A stretch of 64,000 bases of DNA from Kingdonia uniflora (Eukaryota; Streptophyta; Magnoliopsida; Ranunculales; Circaeasteraceae): the NCBI GenBank assembly GCA_014058105.1, contig JACGCM010001752.1:248001-312000 (forward strand). The letters run 5' to 3'. The position numbers were made by a program, and so were the translations under genes. The first letter of the stretch is position 1; the number at the start of each line of letters is the position of its first letter. Shown one piece after another: positions 1 through 11,665 of the stretch. The notes beneath the pieces were generated by a model that made no database searches, was not told the origin of the DNA, and worked only from the letters and a program-made list of their open reading frames with translations.

Positions 1-440
<440 letters not shown>

Positions 441-652
441 CTTCAACAAATATAGAGAAATGAACATAAACATGGAAGTGTGTGGTATGACAATTATGCG
501 TCTAAGGGTATCTTGCATAAGGCCCATCAACATGCGGACTCCCAAAGTATTTTTAATGGAGGTGGGCTCAATCCTATCTAGTCTAATATAAAATGCCTCT
601 AAAGTATTTTTAATTGAGTAGTGTTTGGATCCCAAGCCCGTGAGGTAGGCTT
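441..652. other. Unassigned flank between katanin relic and Copia A
   Basis: No supported gene. The minus-strand frame stays open for much of it but matches nothing I recognise. It could be katanin intron or promoter, or a worn-out repeat. Confidence 0.4.
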
Positions 653-761
653 TATTGGATGTAAACAATGGAATGAAATGATGATTTTCGGATTATAGGA
701 GGAAGAGGCAAAAACACTCATATGTTGATATATTCTTGAACTCATATCTCAAAATAAAGTT

Positions 762-792
<31 letters not shown>

Positions 793-983
793 ACTAGAGA
801 AGTTTCTACACAACACCACTACTCATTTAAGAAGTTTTACATCACCTTAATTAACCAAACTAAAAGAAAATCAAAAATAGGTTACAAGAATGCCAAAGAT
901 TGAACTTCTTGAACATTCTCATACTTTATTTGTACCCAAAGTAGCCTTGAAAAATGTGCATTAATTAAGCTTAACTTTCAACA
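653..983 (-). repeat. Copia A 3' LTR
   Basis: Matches 23498-23820 nearly end to end. Begins TATTGGAT where the partner has TGTTGGAT, and ends TTTCAACA. It contains a CA-dinucleotide expansion absent from the partner. Confidence 0.88.
762..789. repeat. (CA)14 microsatellite inside the Copia A 3' LTR
   Basis: An uninterrupted run of 14 CA units replaces the short CCTACACCTATATATAGG stretch found at this place in the 5' LTR, so it expanded after insertion. Confidence 0.95.
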
Positions 984-995
984 TCCCCCCTTAAG
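984..995 (-). promoter_or_regulatory. Polypurine tract of Copia A
   Basis: On the minus strand CTTAAGGGGGGA directly abuts the 3' LTR, the place and composition expected for the plus-strand DNA primer. Confidence 0.8.
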
Positions 996-2530
996 CATAA
1001 TTTGTATCCATAAACCATTCCATGCATCTCCTTCAATTTGGTGAACTCCTCAACTTTAAGAGGCTTCAAAAAAATATCTGCGACTTGATCATGAGTGTGG
1101 ACGTAGTTGAGTTCAATATCTTTCTTCTTAACGCACTTCCGAATAAAGTGGTAACGTATGTCGATGTGTTTACTCCTTTCATGAAAAATAGAATTTTTGG
1201 CTAAGGCTATTGCAGACATATTATCAACACAAATTTTTGTCGGTTCATCTTGACAAATTTAAAGTTTCTTAAGCATACTTCGTAGCTAAAGTGTATGATA
1301 AACTCCCAACGAGGTGACAACATATTCGGCTTCACATGTGGAAAGAGTCACGATTGGTTGCTTCTTCGATGACCATATGATAGCGGTATCTCCCATATAG
1401 AACACACATCCGGTGATGCTCTCTCTATCATCAATATCTCCTCCCCAATCACTATCGGAATAACCTACAAGTTGCGAGTCATTAGATGATAAGTAAAATA
1501 ATCCATAATCACAACTATTTTTGATATATCGAAGGATTTTCTTTACTGTCTTCATGTGAACGGATGTTGGTTCTTCCATGTACCGACTAATTAGTCCAAC
1601 ACCATAAAAAATATCTGGTCTTGTACATGTCAAATATTGAAGACTCCCAACCAAGCTTTTGAACATTGTTAGATCAACAAGTACTTCTCGATTCATCACC
1701 ATATTTTGACAACTTAATGCCAAATTCCATGGGTGTTAGCATGGGCTGACAATTTTCTATATTGAATTTCATGAGAATTTCTTTGGCATAACCTTCTTGA
1801 GAGATAAAACTACCTTTCTCCATTTGTTTCACTTCAATTCCAAGAAAGAATGACATTAAGCCGATGTCGGTCATCTCAAATTCCCGTACCATAAATCTTT
1901 TGAAAGTACAAGCAAATTTACAACATGTCTCCATTTTCATTCACTTTTGTGTAAAGATCATGTTCATATAGGCATTTAATGATGTTGCTTCCTTGAAAGT
2001 ACTTATCGATTCTACAATTCCATTCCCTTAGAGCTTGCTTCAAACCATAAAGCGTTATTTTCAACTTTAGAACATTCTTTCATGGCCTTTCTTGATGTAC
2101 CCCAATGGTTGTTCAACATAGACCTCCTCCTCAAGAAAACCATTCAAGAATGCAGACTTCACGTCCATTTGATAAATCTTCCAACTATTTTGAGCCGCTA
2201 AAGAAATGATTAATTTTATAGTTTCCAAGAAAGCTACCAGGGCAAATACCTCATCATAATATCTCATACCATTGCTTGTATCCTTTGACGACTAACCATG
2301 CTTTATATCTCACAACTTCCCCGTTGACATGCCTTTTCACTTTGTACACCTACTTGACTTCTATGGTCTTTTTCCCCTTTGGAAGGGAAGTTAATTTCCA
2401 TGTATCATGTCTCTCGATCTCCCTGATTTCATCATATTTTTGCATGACTTCTCTCCACTTTAGATGTTGCGCCGCATCATCAAATCCAAGTGGTTCACAA
2501 TCGACAAAAAAATAAAAGAATGTTTGGTCA
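984..2530 (-). pseudogene. Copia A reverse transcriptase and RNase H, decayed
   Basis: Read from high to low coordinates. The RT start is seen around 2500-2400 (DFVDCEPLGFD-like, then WREVMQKYDEI). At 2267-2067 comes the RT core piece with IYQMDVKSAFLNGFLEEEVYVEQP. At 1940-1674 follow MTDIGLMSFFLGIEV and the EGYAKEILMKF stretch. RNase H is at 1723-1286, with YLTCTRPDIFYGVGLISRYM, YSDSDWGGDIDDRES and STCEAEYV. The RNase H tail at 1219-984 has IDIRYHFIRKCV and VADIFLKPL. The pieces lie in several frames with stops, and the segment that should carry the YVDD box (about 1940-2060) is not readable as such. Dead polyprotein. Confidence 0.88.
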
Positions 2531-3963
2531 TTTTTGTTGATGTCTTGAGTTACTTCATAAAGCTCTGCTAGGCTTCTAAATCATGGTGCCTTTTTATTTA
2601 AATTTTCTCCGGAAGATGGTGAGTCATCATGAGATTGTGGCAATGGGGATTGAGGTAGATTTGGAAATTCTTGAGGTGCTTGAATGTCTTCCCTGTTCCA
2701 TGCAAAAATCTTGTAATCTTCTTCCTTGGTGTTGCAATTCCACGTGTCTTCTTCATTGAATTTAAGATCTCCACTCACAACCATCTTTCCATCATTGGGA
2801 TTGTACAATTTGTAGCCTTTTGAGAGAGAATCATAGCCCACAAAGACATATTTTATACTTTTATCGTCTAGTTTCGATATCTATTGGTTGGGTAGATGTG
2901 CATAAGCAAGGCTTCCAAATACACGCAAGTGCACCACACCAGGTTTTCTTCCACTCCATGCTTCTTGTGGTGTCACGTTCCATACACTTCTCGATGGATA
3001 ACGGTTTTACAGTTAGACACTACAAGCCACTGCTTTGGCCCAGAATTTTTTAGGCATTTTCTTACTTTTTAAAATGCTTTGAGATATATTAAGGATGGTT
3101 TGATTCTTCCTTTTGGATACAACATTTTGTTGGGGCATCTATGGAGTCATTAAAGGGCGGTGAATTCCATGATTTTCATAATATTTTTCAAAAACATTAA
3201 ATGTAAATTCCCCCTCCTATCGGATCTCAAAGCTTTAATAAAATGACTATTTTCTTTTTCAGCAAGGGCTTTAAATTTTATGAAAGCACCAAATACTTCT
3301 GATTTTTTTTAGAAAATACACCCAAGTCTTTCGGCTAAAGTCATCGATGAAGAGGAAGAACATTACGGTTCTTACCAAACGATATTAGATTGATTGGTCC
3401 ACACACATCCATATAAACGAGTTGAAGTGGCTCGATTGCTCTTTGTAATGCTTCCTTTGGAAAACTCTTTTTAGGATGCTTGACAAGAAGACATTCTTCA
3501 CATAAATGCTGTAGGTGCTTGATAAAAGGTAGGTCTTTCACCATCTTTTTCTTCGACAATAACTCCAATCCACTAAAGTTGAGGTGTCCAAATTTCAAAT
3601 GCCATATCCTTGATGAGTCTTTATAACAAGCATTCAAACATTGGGCAACAACGTTTTGAATCTTTAATAAAATCATGTGATTTCTTGACATTGTCACGTT
3701 TACGACCAAATTCCATTTTTGGTCTCTTAACAAAAGACGACGATCCTTTATATAAATATCAAAGCCTTTTTCTAAGAGTTGCCCCATGCTCAAGATGTCG
3801 GTATTCATATTTGGCACATAATAGGCATTTTAAATATATTGGTGATTACCATTCTTCAACCGAATTAAAATTTTACTTTTCCCCATTACCAAAATTTTTG
3901 ATGAGTCTCCAAATGTGCCGGAGTAAAGGTACCACGCATTACTTCCACCACTTTGTCCATCTG
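2531..3963 (-). pseudogene. Copia A integrase and protease remnant
   Basis: The 3817-3341 part carries the GAG-pre-integrase and zinc region: IWHLKFGHLNFSGLELL followed by CEECLLVKHPKKSF (HHCC pattern), then the first catalytic-domain stretch VYMDVCGPI. The integrase core and its C-terminal part (2841-2581, GYDSLSKGYKLYNPNDGKMV) are frameshifted and carry stops. Upstream at 3963-3820 a protease remnant reads GTFGDSSKIL and MGKSKILIRL, but the active-site DTG block is not intact: WYLYSG stands where WYLDTG is usual, with residues missing after it. Coding continuity is broken at 3963 by the TIR element. Confidence 0.83.
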
Positions 3964-3972
3964 TTTTGTTAT

Positions 3973-4551
3973 TGAAATTTTTTAACTTTGGTCCCACGTA
4001 CATTTTATGAATTTTCCTTTAGTCCCTACTTTGTCCGAATATTCACTTATGGTCCCCAAATTGGCTCTGGCCATAGGTCAACCTCCGCTGAAGTCAATTT
4101 TTGACCTGAACTCCCATAAATGCTCTCACGTGACTTTTACAAGATTTTAACACTAAGTTAACCGGTTTTTTAGGTCACTTCCACATCATTAGTCCACACC
4201 AACAGTTCACGTCATCCACAACAACAATAACAACAAAAATTATAAAAAATAGCCGGTAGTCCCCACATATTTTCCTGCAATTAGTTTCTAGTCCCCATTT
4301 CTTCAATTTTAGCTTTAATGGTGATTTATGAAATTTCACAACCCACAGTAGAGCACATAATATTAAAAAAGTAAAAATACTTTACCTTACAAGAGTTCCC
4401 AATACCTCCCCCCATAACTATACTTGATAAATAAATGAGAGAGAGAGATAACAAATGAGAACCAAATGAGAACCCTACCTAAAGAGAGAAAAAGCAAAAA
4501 AGACAGTGATATATATATGACAACTGGGAATCTTGGAGTGGGAGATGAAGG
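3973..4551. repeat. Left arm of the TIR element
   Basis: Holds the left TIR (about 3973-4200), with several GGTCCC/AGTCCCC motifs, followed by AT-rich non-coding sequence with a short GA-rich stretch near 4438-4450. No ORF. The Gypsy B 3' LTR begins at its inner end. Confidence 0.65.
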
Positions 4552-5165
4552 TGACTAATCCACAATCGAATTGAGATTAACATAATTGAAGAATTAATGT
4601 GAAGAACAATAATTTGGCGGGAGAATTTCCCTTTAAAAGCTTTAATTGCTCAATGATTTGATTTAAATTGAATTCTTCTTCAAACCTTAAGTCCAGATAT
4701 AAAACTTGGATTCTCTCTCTTTGCCTAACATTACCTTTTTATGGAGGTTATAAGTTTAAAGTTATAAAATATGACAAAAATGCCCTTAAAATGTACTAAA
4801 CAATGAAGGAAACACGATAGTCGCTTGAACGAACCCATGGGTCGTTCGAACGACTGGCCCAATTAAGCCTAGAAATCGAGGCAGATGTAATTAGTTTTTC
4901 TGGGAACCCAATGGCTTAAACGACATTTCATTCGAACGACATGCCAATTTAAGCCTAGAAAATGAGGCAAACACAATTGGTCTTCTGAGAGCCCAATTGT
5001 TTGAATGACTTAAAATGTTGTTCGAATGACATGCCAATTTAACCCTATAAAATGAATTAGACAAAATTGGCTTGTTTGCTCATATCTCGTTCGAACGACT
5101 CCAAGGCTTGTTCGAACGAGTTAACATCTTTTTAAGGGATTTGATCTTCAGATCCTCCTGAATCA
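4552..5165 (-). repeat. Gypsy B 3' LTR
   Basis: Direct copy of 22090-22697. Ends CCTGAATCA, the inverted partner of the TGATTC that opens the other LTR. Rich in TCGTTCGAACGA-like palindromes between 4818 and 5122. Confidence 0.85.
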
Positions 5166-5178
5166 TGATTTCCCCCTT
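5166..5178 (-). promoter_or_regulatory. Polypurine tract of Gypsy B
   Basis: Minus strand AAAGGGGGAAATCA, directly against the 3' LTR. Confidence 0.75.
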
Positions 5179-5189
5179 TAGAAGCCTTG

Positions 5190-6330
5190 AGCTCATGCTC
5201 AAGATGGAACTAGAAATAAGGGAATGCGCCCGTGCCCATTTCCCTATTGTACCATTTCGACTTACTAGGTAGTTGACCTTTCATCCCAACTCAGAACGAC
5301 TTGATACTACCCCGTCTTGTAGCATGAATTTTCGTCTCTAGAATACTATCCTCCTACAACGGATCTTTTCTTTCCATCCATAAGTCATCAACTGACGGTA
5401 GAAGAGTATCGATTGTAGAGTCTTCATCTAAAAGAGACGGCTCAAACAGCTTCAAATGCTTGACATTAATCACCAAATTCATCTTCATAAATGATGGCAA
5501 ATATAATTGGAATGCGTTGTCACTAATTTTCTCGAGTATGGTAAATAGACCATAACGGATAGGTTTGAGTTTCTTACCTTCTCCCTTTTTTCGTTTCTTA
5601 CCCAAATGCAACCAAACTAGGTTACCCTCTTGAAAAGTATACTCAACCCGATGCTTATCGTGTCTAGCCTTATACTTTGCTTGATTCTTCTTTAATTGTA
5701 CTTCAACCACCTCATGAACTTTGCTAATCTTCTTAATGAAATGCTAAACTTTAACTTGTTCCTCTTCCTCCTTCCCAAACACCGTCTTATTACCAAGACT
5801 AAATGCCATATCAAAGGGGATTTGAGCCAAGTACCCAAGACAAACTTTAAATGGATACTTCAAAGTAGAACCATGAATCGCCCAGTTAAAAGCTAACTGA
5901 AGATACGGTAAACTCTTATCCCAAGTCTTGGGATGTTTATAATGGAATCTCCGTAGTAAATGAACTAAAGTGCTATTAACTACCTCTGTTTGCCCGTTAG
6001 TCTGTAGATGAAAGGCGGTACTTCTATTCAACTTAGTGTCTATCATCCCCCATAAAGATCTCTAAAAATTCCCATAAAGTGGCTATCCCTATAAAAAATA
6101 ATAGAAGAGAGCCCAAAATACCTCCAGATGTCTCTGAAAAATAATTGCACTACTCCTTCTATGGTGACCATTTTCTGGCATGGAATAAGAACTATCATCT
6201 TGCTAAATCGATCTACCACCATAAATAAATAATCATTCTTATACTTGGTCATGGGCAAACCACCCATAAAATCCATCAAAATACTCTCCCAAGGTGGGCT
6301 AAGAATTGGTAATGGTAAGTACAGTCCGAA
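5190..6330 (-). pseudogene. Gypsy B integrase with C-terminal chromodomain
   Basis: Integrase inserts the retroelement cDNA; a chromodomain at its end can steer insertion to marked chromatin. From 6279 down: MDFMGGLPMTKYKNDYLFMV, VDRFSKMIVLIPC, a RDSHFMGIF piece, then at 6046-5744 FHLQTNGQTEVVN and WDKSLPYLQLAFNWAIH. The C-terminal part (5710-5354) reads RHDKHRVEYTFQEGNLVWLH. After a stop and a frame change, 5345-5210 reads SILETKIHATRRGSIKSF and then MKGQLPSKSKWY, a chromodomain core (the usual VKWKG appears as VGMKG). In-frame stops and two frame changes make it non-functional. Confidence 0.85.
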
Positions 6331-8361
6331 CTTACGATTAAGAGGCTTTGATGTTTTTCATAAAATGCAGCCATGAACCGCACGAGCAACATCTACCTAC
6401 ATCTTCGGTTAATAGACATAATGCCGTAAATTTAATCTTCTCAACTCCAAAATGACCTGCCACCCTGGAGCAATGTGTCTCTTTGATTTAATGTAAACGG
6501 TCTCCACCCTCAGGAATACATTGTAGATTTCCCCTGTAAATCAAACCATCTTTTAATTCATACTCATATGTATTACCTTGCAGTAACTTCTGGTGAGTCA
6601 TACTGAGCTCCCTGTCGTCATCATACCCTGTACCATACTCAGATGGAATAATAGGTTGCATCTGCATAACTACTAAAAAAACAAAAATAGTTGGTAATAG
6701 GGGTCGAGATAACATATCAACCATTTTGTTGTCCACTCCCTTCTTATACTTGATAATCAGAATGAATTGTTGTAGATACGGCATCTACTTCATATGGCAA
6801 GCTTGTTATAGCTTGGACTGTGTAGATAAAAACTGTAACGGTTTGTGATCAGAATTTATTACAACCTCGTTCCCCAATAAATAACTTCGCCAATGCTTTA
6901 GTGATTAATATAATGCATCCTTATTATAGGTAGGATAGTTGTGTACTGCTCCTATAAATATCTCAGAATGGTAGGCAGCCGACTTTACATCTATCAATAA
7001 AATTACCCTTAATACATAGTCTGACGTATCTATTTTGACCTCAAAAATCCACTTTAAATTCGGCAACACTAACATAGGTACATATGTAATCTTCCATTTC
7101 AGTAACTAAAAGGTTTTCTCATGGTGATCTTCCAACATGAACTTCACACTGACCTTTGTTAAGGAATACAATGATAAGACAATCTGTGAAAAATGCCGAA
7201 TAAGCTTCCGTATATACTGACAAGAACCCATATAACTTCTTACTTCCATTACTGTATAGGGTTTAGGTCAATTAGTAATGATCGAGACCTTCTCTGGATC
7301 GACCTTAAGTTCACCTCCAGTAGCAATAAATCCCAAGTACACTAGCTCCTTCTTAAACTCATACTTCTTCCCATTTAGAAAGAGTTGCTGTGATTTCAAC
7401 GTTTCTAATACTTTGTGTATATGCACGAGGTGCTCATACCATGTTTAACTATATATTAGGATATCATCTAAATACACAATCACAAAATCATCAATAAAAG
7501 TACTATGTACCTTATTTATCAACCCATAAAAGTCACTGGAGCATTATATAACCCAAAATGGCATCACCTAGCACTTAAAAAGTCCTTGTTTGGTCTTGAA
7601 AGCCATCTTCCATGTATCTTCTTCCCATATTCTAACTTGATGGTAACCTGACTTAAGATCTAGCTTGGTGAAAAACCGAGCCTTCTGTAACTTATCTAAA
7701 AGCTAGCCAATCTGTGAAAGCAGATAACGATTCTTTATAGTAATCTTATTCAGTGCCCGATAATTTGCACACATTTTCCAAGACCCATCCTTCTTCGGCA
7801 CCAACAATACCGGTGAACTACAAGGTGAACAACTCAAATTTATAACCCCTTACTTGATGAGCTCTTGTACCTATTTATTGATCTCATCAGACTTGGTTAC
7901 AGAAGTATGATACAACCTAATGTTAGGTAGTGGTTCACCATTCACCAATGTGATATCATGCTCCGCATCCCTCATGCGTTGTATCCCTTCTATGCCCATA
8001 AATAAGTCTTTATACTTTTCTTACAAGTTCCCCATTTCGGTTTCCTGCTTAGGAAACATTGCCAAACTAGACAACAACTTAGCCGACATACTCTTTTGAA
8101 ATGGTCATACCAACAATAAAACAAACTTGTCGCTCGCATTAATCAACCTCTTCACCTGAGTCACTGTTACTAAATTATTAATGGTGACATGTTCCTTACA
8201 AGTATTGATATGAAACTCTTTTTCCTCCTTCACAAGATGATACTTATGAGCTATACAGTAATGAATCGTATCTCAGTCCCAAAGGTAGGGTCTACACAAA
8301 ATGACTTGACACACATTTAAAGGAACCACCTCACATGTCCCCTTTGTAATGGCATATTTTT
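6331..8361 (-). pseudogene. Gypsy B protease tail, reverse transcriptase and RNase H
   Basis: From the Gypsy C junction downwards one reads CEVVPLNVCQVIL (end of the aspartic protease), then RT with [46 protein letters not shown] and the catalytic box VIVYLDDILIYS (about 7455-7475). RNase H follows: WIFEVKIDTSD, YNKDALY, HWRSYLLGNEVVINSDHKPL, then YLQQFILIIKYKKGVDN and DMLSRP near 6784-6690. Almost the whole domain string can be followed in one frame, broken by single stops (TAA/TAG), so the decay is mostly by point mutation. Confidence 0.88.
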
Positions 8362-8820
8362 TGAAAGGTTAACTTCGCCAATACTTTAGTAAAGAATTTA
8401 CAACTGTAAACTTAAGCACACAAGATTTTACATGGAAACTCAGTAAAACCTGAGAAAAACTATGACCTTGAGGAAGATTTAGGTACAAAATCTACTAGTT
8501 GCTAATTATTATAATTACTGAATAGTACGGACATGAGAATGTATCTAAATAGTAAAGTTGCGGATCGGATTAACATATTCTCTACCTGTATTTATAGTAG
8601 ATACATGCAGTTACAAAAATAAAACATTTTTCTATTTTGGCGGGTTGTGGGCGAACTTCACGGATCTCCCTGCAAGGGCTCTATTCGACCAAGTATAACG
8701 ACTACTGTAGTGGGTCGAGCTCTGTAGTCGCAGATATGACATCTTCTCGAATGATGGAATATCTTTAACTAAGTTCTGTTAGCTTTTCCTAATCAAATCT
8801 AGGAAATATGCTACTATAAT
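8362..8820 (-). repeat. Gypsy C 3' LTR
   Basis: Direct copy of 20183-20634, including AGTAGATACATGCAGTTAC and the GGGCGAACTT region. A GGGG-containing purine stretch (minus strand, about 8819-8830) next to it may be the polypurine tract. Confidence 0.82.
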
Positions 8821-9019
8821 TGCCCCATTCTCGACACAATTACTTGCTGTTACGTTGAAAATAATATCAGAATGTAAAAGATTTCTCAAACTCTGTAAAA
8901 AAATTTTGCTCCGTCATTTTCGAGGTTGAAAGGTAAAAATGAACCTGATCATTTTATGTTCCCAATATGCATTAATGGCAAGATGTTTGACTGTGGTAAA
9001 CGTGAAGTAAGAGGGAGAC

Positions 9020-9028
9020 TATAAATAG
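9020..9028 (+). promoter_or_regulatory. TATA-like box ahead of short antisense ORF 1 of Gypsy C
   Basis: TATAAATAG, 59 bases before the ATG at 9087 and on the same strand. Confidence 0.45.
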
Positions 9029-9086
9029 AATAGAGAAGTATGGGAAGCTGTTCTTCGACAGACTGTGAAGTTGAAGGTATTCTACC

Positions 9087-9437
9087 ATGGTTATGACGCA
9101 ATTTTAGACGTTGCATAACGGGTTTTTGGGGCGTATGGATGCCAAGTACGGGGAGTTGAAGGAGTTTTACTTTGGCCGGTTATCAATGTCGTCTTATTAT
9201 CTGAAACTAGTAGAGCCGATATATGAAGAAATGATAAAATTAGAGGTGGAGATTCCTGAAGCAGAGTTCTTCTTTCGGTGCCAGTTTCATTTTGTGTTAA
9301 TGACAGCCGTGGAGCGCATCGACAATCTTCGCGAATTAGCCGTTGCCCATGTAGATGATGAAGATGCTTTGGCGGGCAGGTCTATCTGTAATGGCTTCTT
9401 TGGGTGCCGTCATCTCTATAATCCCCTTGGGTTGTGA
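9087..9437 (+). pseudogene. Short antisense ORF 1 of Gypsy C
   Basis: Antisense to gag-pol. The frame opens MVMTQF, has one stop, then runs about 108 residues: GRMDAKYGELKEFYFGRLS, LVEPIYEEM, FFFRCQFHFVLM. Family unknown. Its middle, (F/Y)YFGRL..(10)..VEPIYEEM, resembles short ORF 2 at 9888 (RYFGKL..VEPNYKGM) and the equivalent in Gypsy D at 41057. A TATA-like box lies 59 bp upstream. I take it as one member of a small repeated gene group, function unknown. The likeness was spotted by eye only. Confidence 0.5.
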
Positions 9438-9839
9438 GGTGGTGGTAGTTATAGAGGAGGAGGGTGTGGCTATTTTTCCTTCGTGGGAGAGTGTGTCACA
9501 CTACAGATGTAAAGTAATTTGTAGGTCAATCTATAATATAATCAAAGTAATGAGTGTGTGTAAAATGTAATGTTTACCTTATGAAAGAAAATGTTGTTCT
9601 TTGATTTTGTATCAACATAAATATCTTGTCTTCTCAAATGAAAAGGAAAACTAGTATCTCGAAGAAAAATGTTGAGCTATGCTATTTCGAATTGCAACAG
9701 GATCCCAAAGTGGTATGTGTTAACTGTGTAGGGCCTGTAAGCGGTTCCCTAGGAGGCTAGTTGACTGGGTTATCAGGTTTCAAGTGATAGTAATTGTTGT
9801 TTTTGACTCTTGGAAGTTGTGACAACTTGAGTTTTTTTA

Positions 9840-9847
9840 TATAAATA
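9840..9847 (+). promoter_or_regulatory. TATA-like box ahead of short antisense ORF 2 of Gypsy C
   Basis: TATAAATA, 48 bases before the ATG at 9888. Confidence 0.4.
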
Positions 9848-9887
9848 CCACTCGTATGCTTGAGGCACTCATATTCAATCTGTTAAG

Positions 9888-10184
9888 ATGGTGAGGACGA
9901 GGGCACATGTTTGAAAAGATGTTTTTTGGAACTGTGTGTACAACAAGTATTGGGTGTTGTTAAATCGGTATTTTGGTAAACTCTGTGTAAATGGGTGGAC
10001 ATTGGTACCGGTTGAGCCTAACTATAAGGGGATGAATGAGGTGGGGGAAAAGGCAGCTGAAGAGGTTTACATGTTTCATTGCCAACTACAATCTCTGAGT
10101 CCTTCAGAGCATGTCGGTAGTATAAGGGCTCGTGAGAAGGCACTGGTGAGGAAGGAAGATGTTCTAATTGCTCGGAACGGCTGA
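9888..10184 (+). pseudogene. Short antisense ORF 2 of Gypsy C
   Basis: Starts MVRTRAHV, then a stop, then about 90 residues with NKYWVLLNRYFGKL, VPVEPNYKGM, EEVYMFHCQLQSLSP and a charged tail (REKALVRKED). It shares with ORF 1 an MV-T start, a Y-FG-L block, a VEP-Y--M block and an F-CQ block at similar spacing. No known domain recognised. It is the second of a series of short plus-strand ORFs lying between the Gypsy C 3' LTR and the larger antisense gene. Confidence 0.5.
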
Positions 10185-10548
10185 AAGGCAGACCTGTTGA
10201 CCGCCGTTACTTGTAATAAGTGAATAAGCTTGTACTCTATGGTTGACTAAAATAAATTTCTTTATGCATTTGTTAGATTATGTTATCGGCCATTACAATG
10301 CTAAAATGTTCTCGAAGTTGTGCTGTGTATATTTTAACCATCTTCTTGAATATGATTTGATATGTTGAATAAGTGAATTATGATTGATATTAAGGTGTGA
10401 TGTTGGATATTTGAATGTTGATGTCATCTCGATGTGTGGGTAGTTGTATTGTCGAACATTATTTGAAATTTAAATTGTGGTTACAACTGGCCCGAGAATA
10501 TAGGAACGGAATAAAAAAAGAAAGATGTGTGTTGGTTTTTATAGAAAA

Positions 10549-10689
10549 ATGGCAAGGTGTTTTCCTGCAGCTGATGTTTTAAGGTATAAGGAATTGGAGG
10601 TACAATATCTTTTTGTTAACATAAGAGCTGCTTTGGTGAAGATGGATATAACAGAGGAGTTAAAGGGATACATGGAAGGTTTAAAATAA
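10549..10689 (+). CDS. Short antisense ORF 3 of Gypsy C, 46 codons, no stop
   Basis: ATG at 10549, TAA at 10687-10689. Reads MARCFPAADVLRYKELEVQY, then a short charged helix-like part ending GYMEGLK. No domain recognised. Its place in the series of short plus-strand ORFs is the main reason to list it; it may be a chance ORF. No convincing TATA box. Confidence 0.3.
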   Translation: MARCFPAADVLRYKELEVQYLFVNIRAALVKMDITEELKGYMEGLK

Positions 10690-10815
10690 CAATGCATAGG
10701 TTTTATTGGCATTCAGGAGGAGAAGGGTTGAAGACTTCGAGAAGAGGCGCTCAAGGCGTAACGCTCGAGTACCCGAACGGTCGCGATGGGGTACAATGAA
10801 CAGTCGTGTGGGGCC

Positions 10816-10824
10816 TATAAATAG
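10816..10824 (+). promoter_or_regulatory. TATA box of the large antisense gene of Gypsy C
   Basis: TATAAATAG in a GC-richer setting (GGGGCCTATAAATAGC), typical of plant core promoters. It points to the plus strand, opposite to gag-pol. A leader of about 115 bases would end at a GT donor at 10938. Confidence 0.5.
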
Positions 10825-10937
10825 CTCTGCGGTTGGCGATTGTTCACACACCACTGATTTAGAAAAAAAATGTCTGAGTTCCAACTCGTTGTATTCTTTG
10901 CTTGCATCTTTATCCACCAGAGTGGCGTGACTGCAAG

Positions 10938-11656
10938 GTTAGTGCCTATTTTGAGATTTTTTTGATATGAATGTTTGTTTGGATATTTAGTGATTCTGTT
11001 GAAACCCAATGTAGATATGAACTTGAAGGATATAATGTAGGAAGGAATTTGAGTAATAATTTGTTTTGTTAGAAGAAATTGATAAACATATTTCTAAGGT
11101 TTTTTTTTTCAAATTTTTGTTGATGTTGATGATATGAGGATGTGCTTGATGGGTGGATGGTATCGTAAATGATAAAGGAGTGTGTGGGAGAGGAAGGTAT
11201 GAGGAGTTTTGTGATGATGTGGGGAGAGAGTGTGGTTCGGGGGTATTACGACGAGATTTTGGGGCTCTCTCTCATATATTTGAAACTTGTAGTTGTGGTA
11301 CCATATTTTTTGCCGATTAGGGCTGAATTTTGCGTCGCAGAGAGCACAAATTCAAAATTTTGGATTCGGCTTGTTTTGACGGGAAACCGTGTGACTCATG
11401 AAGTGTCTTCGATAAGTTAGTAGTTCCTGTACACTTGAGTAGAAGATGTTTGGGACTAGAGATAGTTCTCGATGTTAGGACTTGGAATAATTTGAGATAA
11501 AATTGTATCAATAACTAATGTAATGTTTAAAGATAGTGATAAAAAGAATGATGGGTTGGAGTTTAAACTCGACAACCGTAGCGAGATTGACATACTATAT
11601 ACAATGTATCATATACGATATTATACTAACTTTAAAAAAGGGAATTTGATTTTCAG
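10938..11656 (+). other. Probable leader intron of the Gypsy C antisense gene
   Basis: Donor CAAG|GTTAGTG at 10938 and acceptor GATTTTCAG|GTTC ending 11656, 719 bp. The ATG at 11666, which opens the larger antisense frame, lies 9 bases after the acceptor. Gypsy D has the same layout, with a 411-bp intron. Predicted from splice motifs only. Confidence 0.4.
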
Positions 11657-11665
11657 GTTCATAAA

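Noticed and set aside
4818..5122. TTCGAACGA motifs as heat-shock elements
   Set aside because: A heat-shock element needs nGAAn and nTTCn blocks spaced by two bases (GAAnnTTC). Here TTC and GAA abut, so the motif does not fit.
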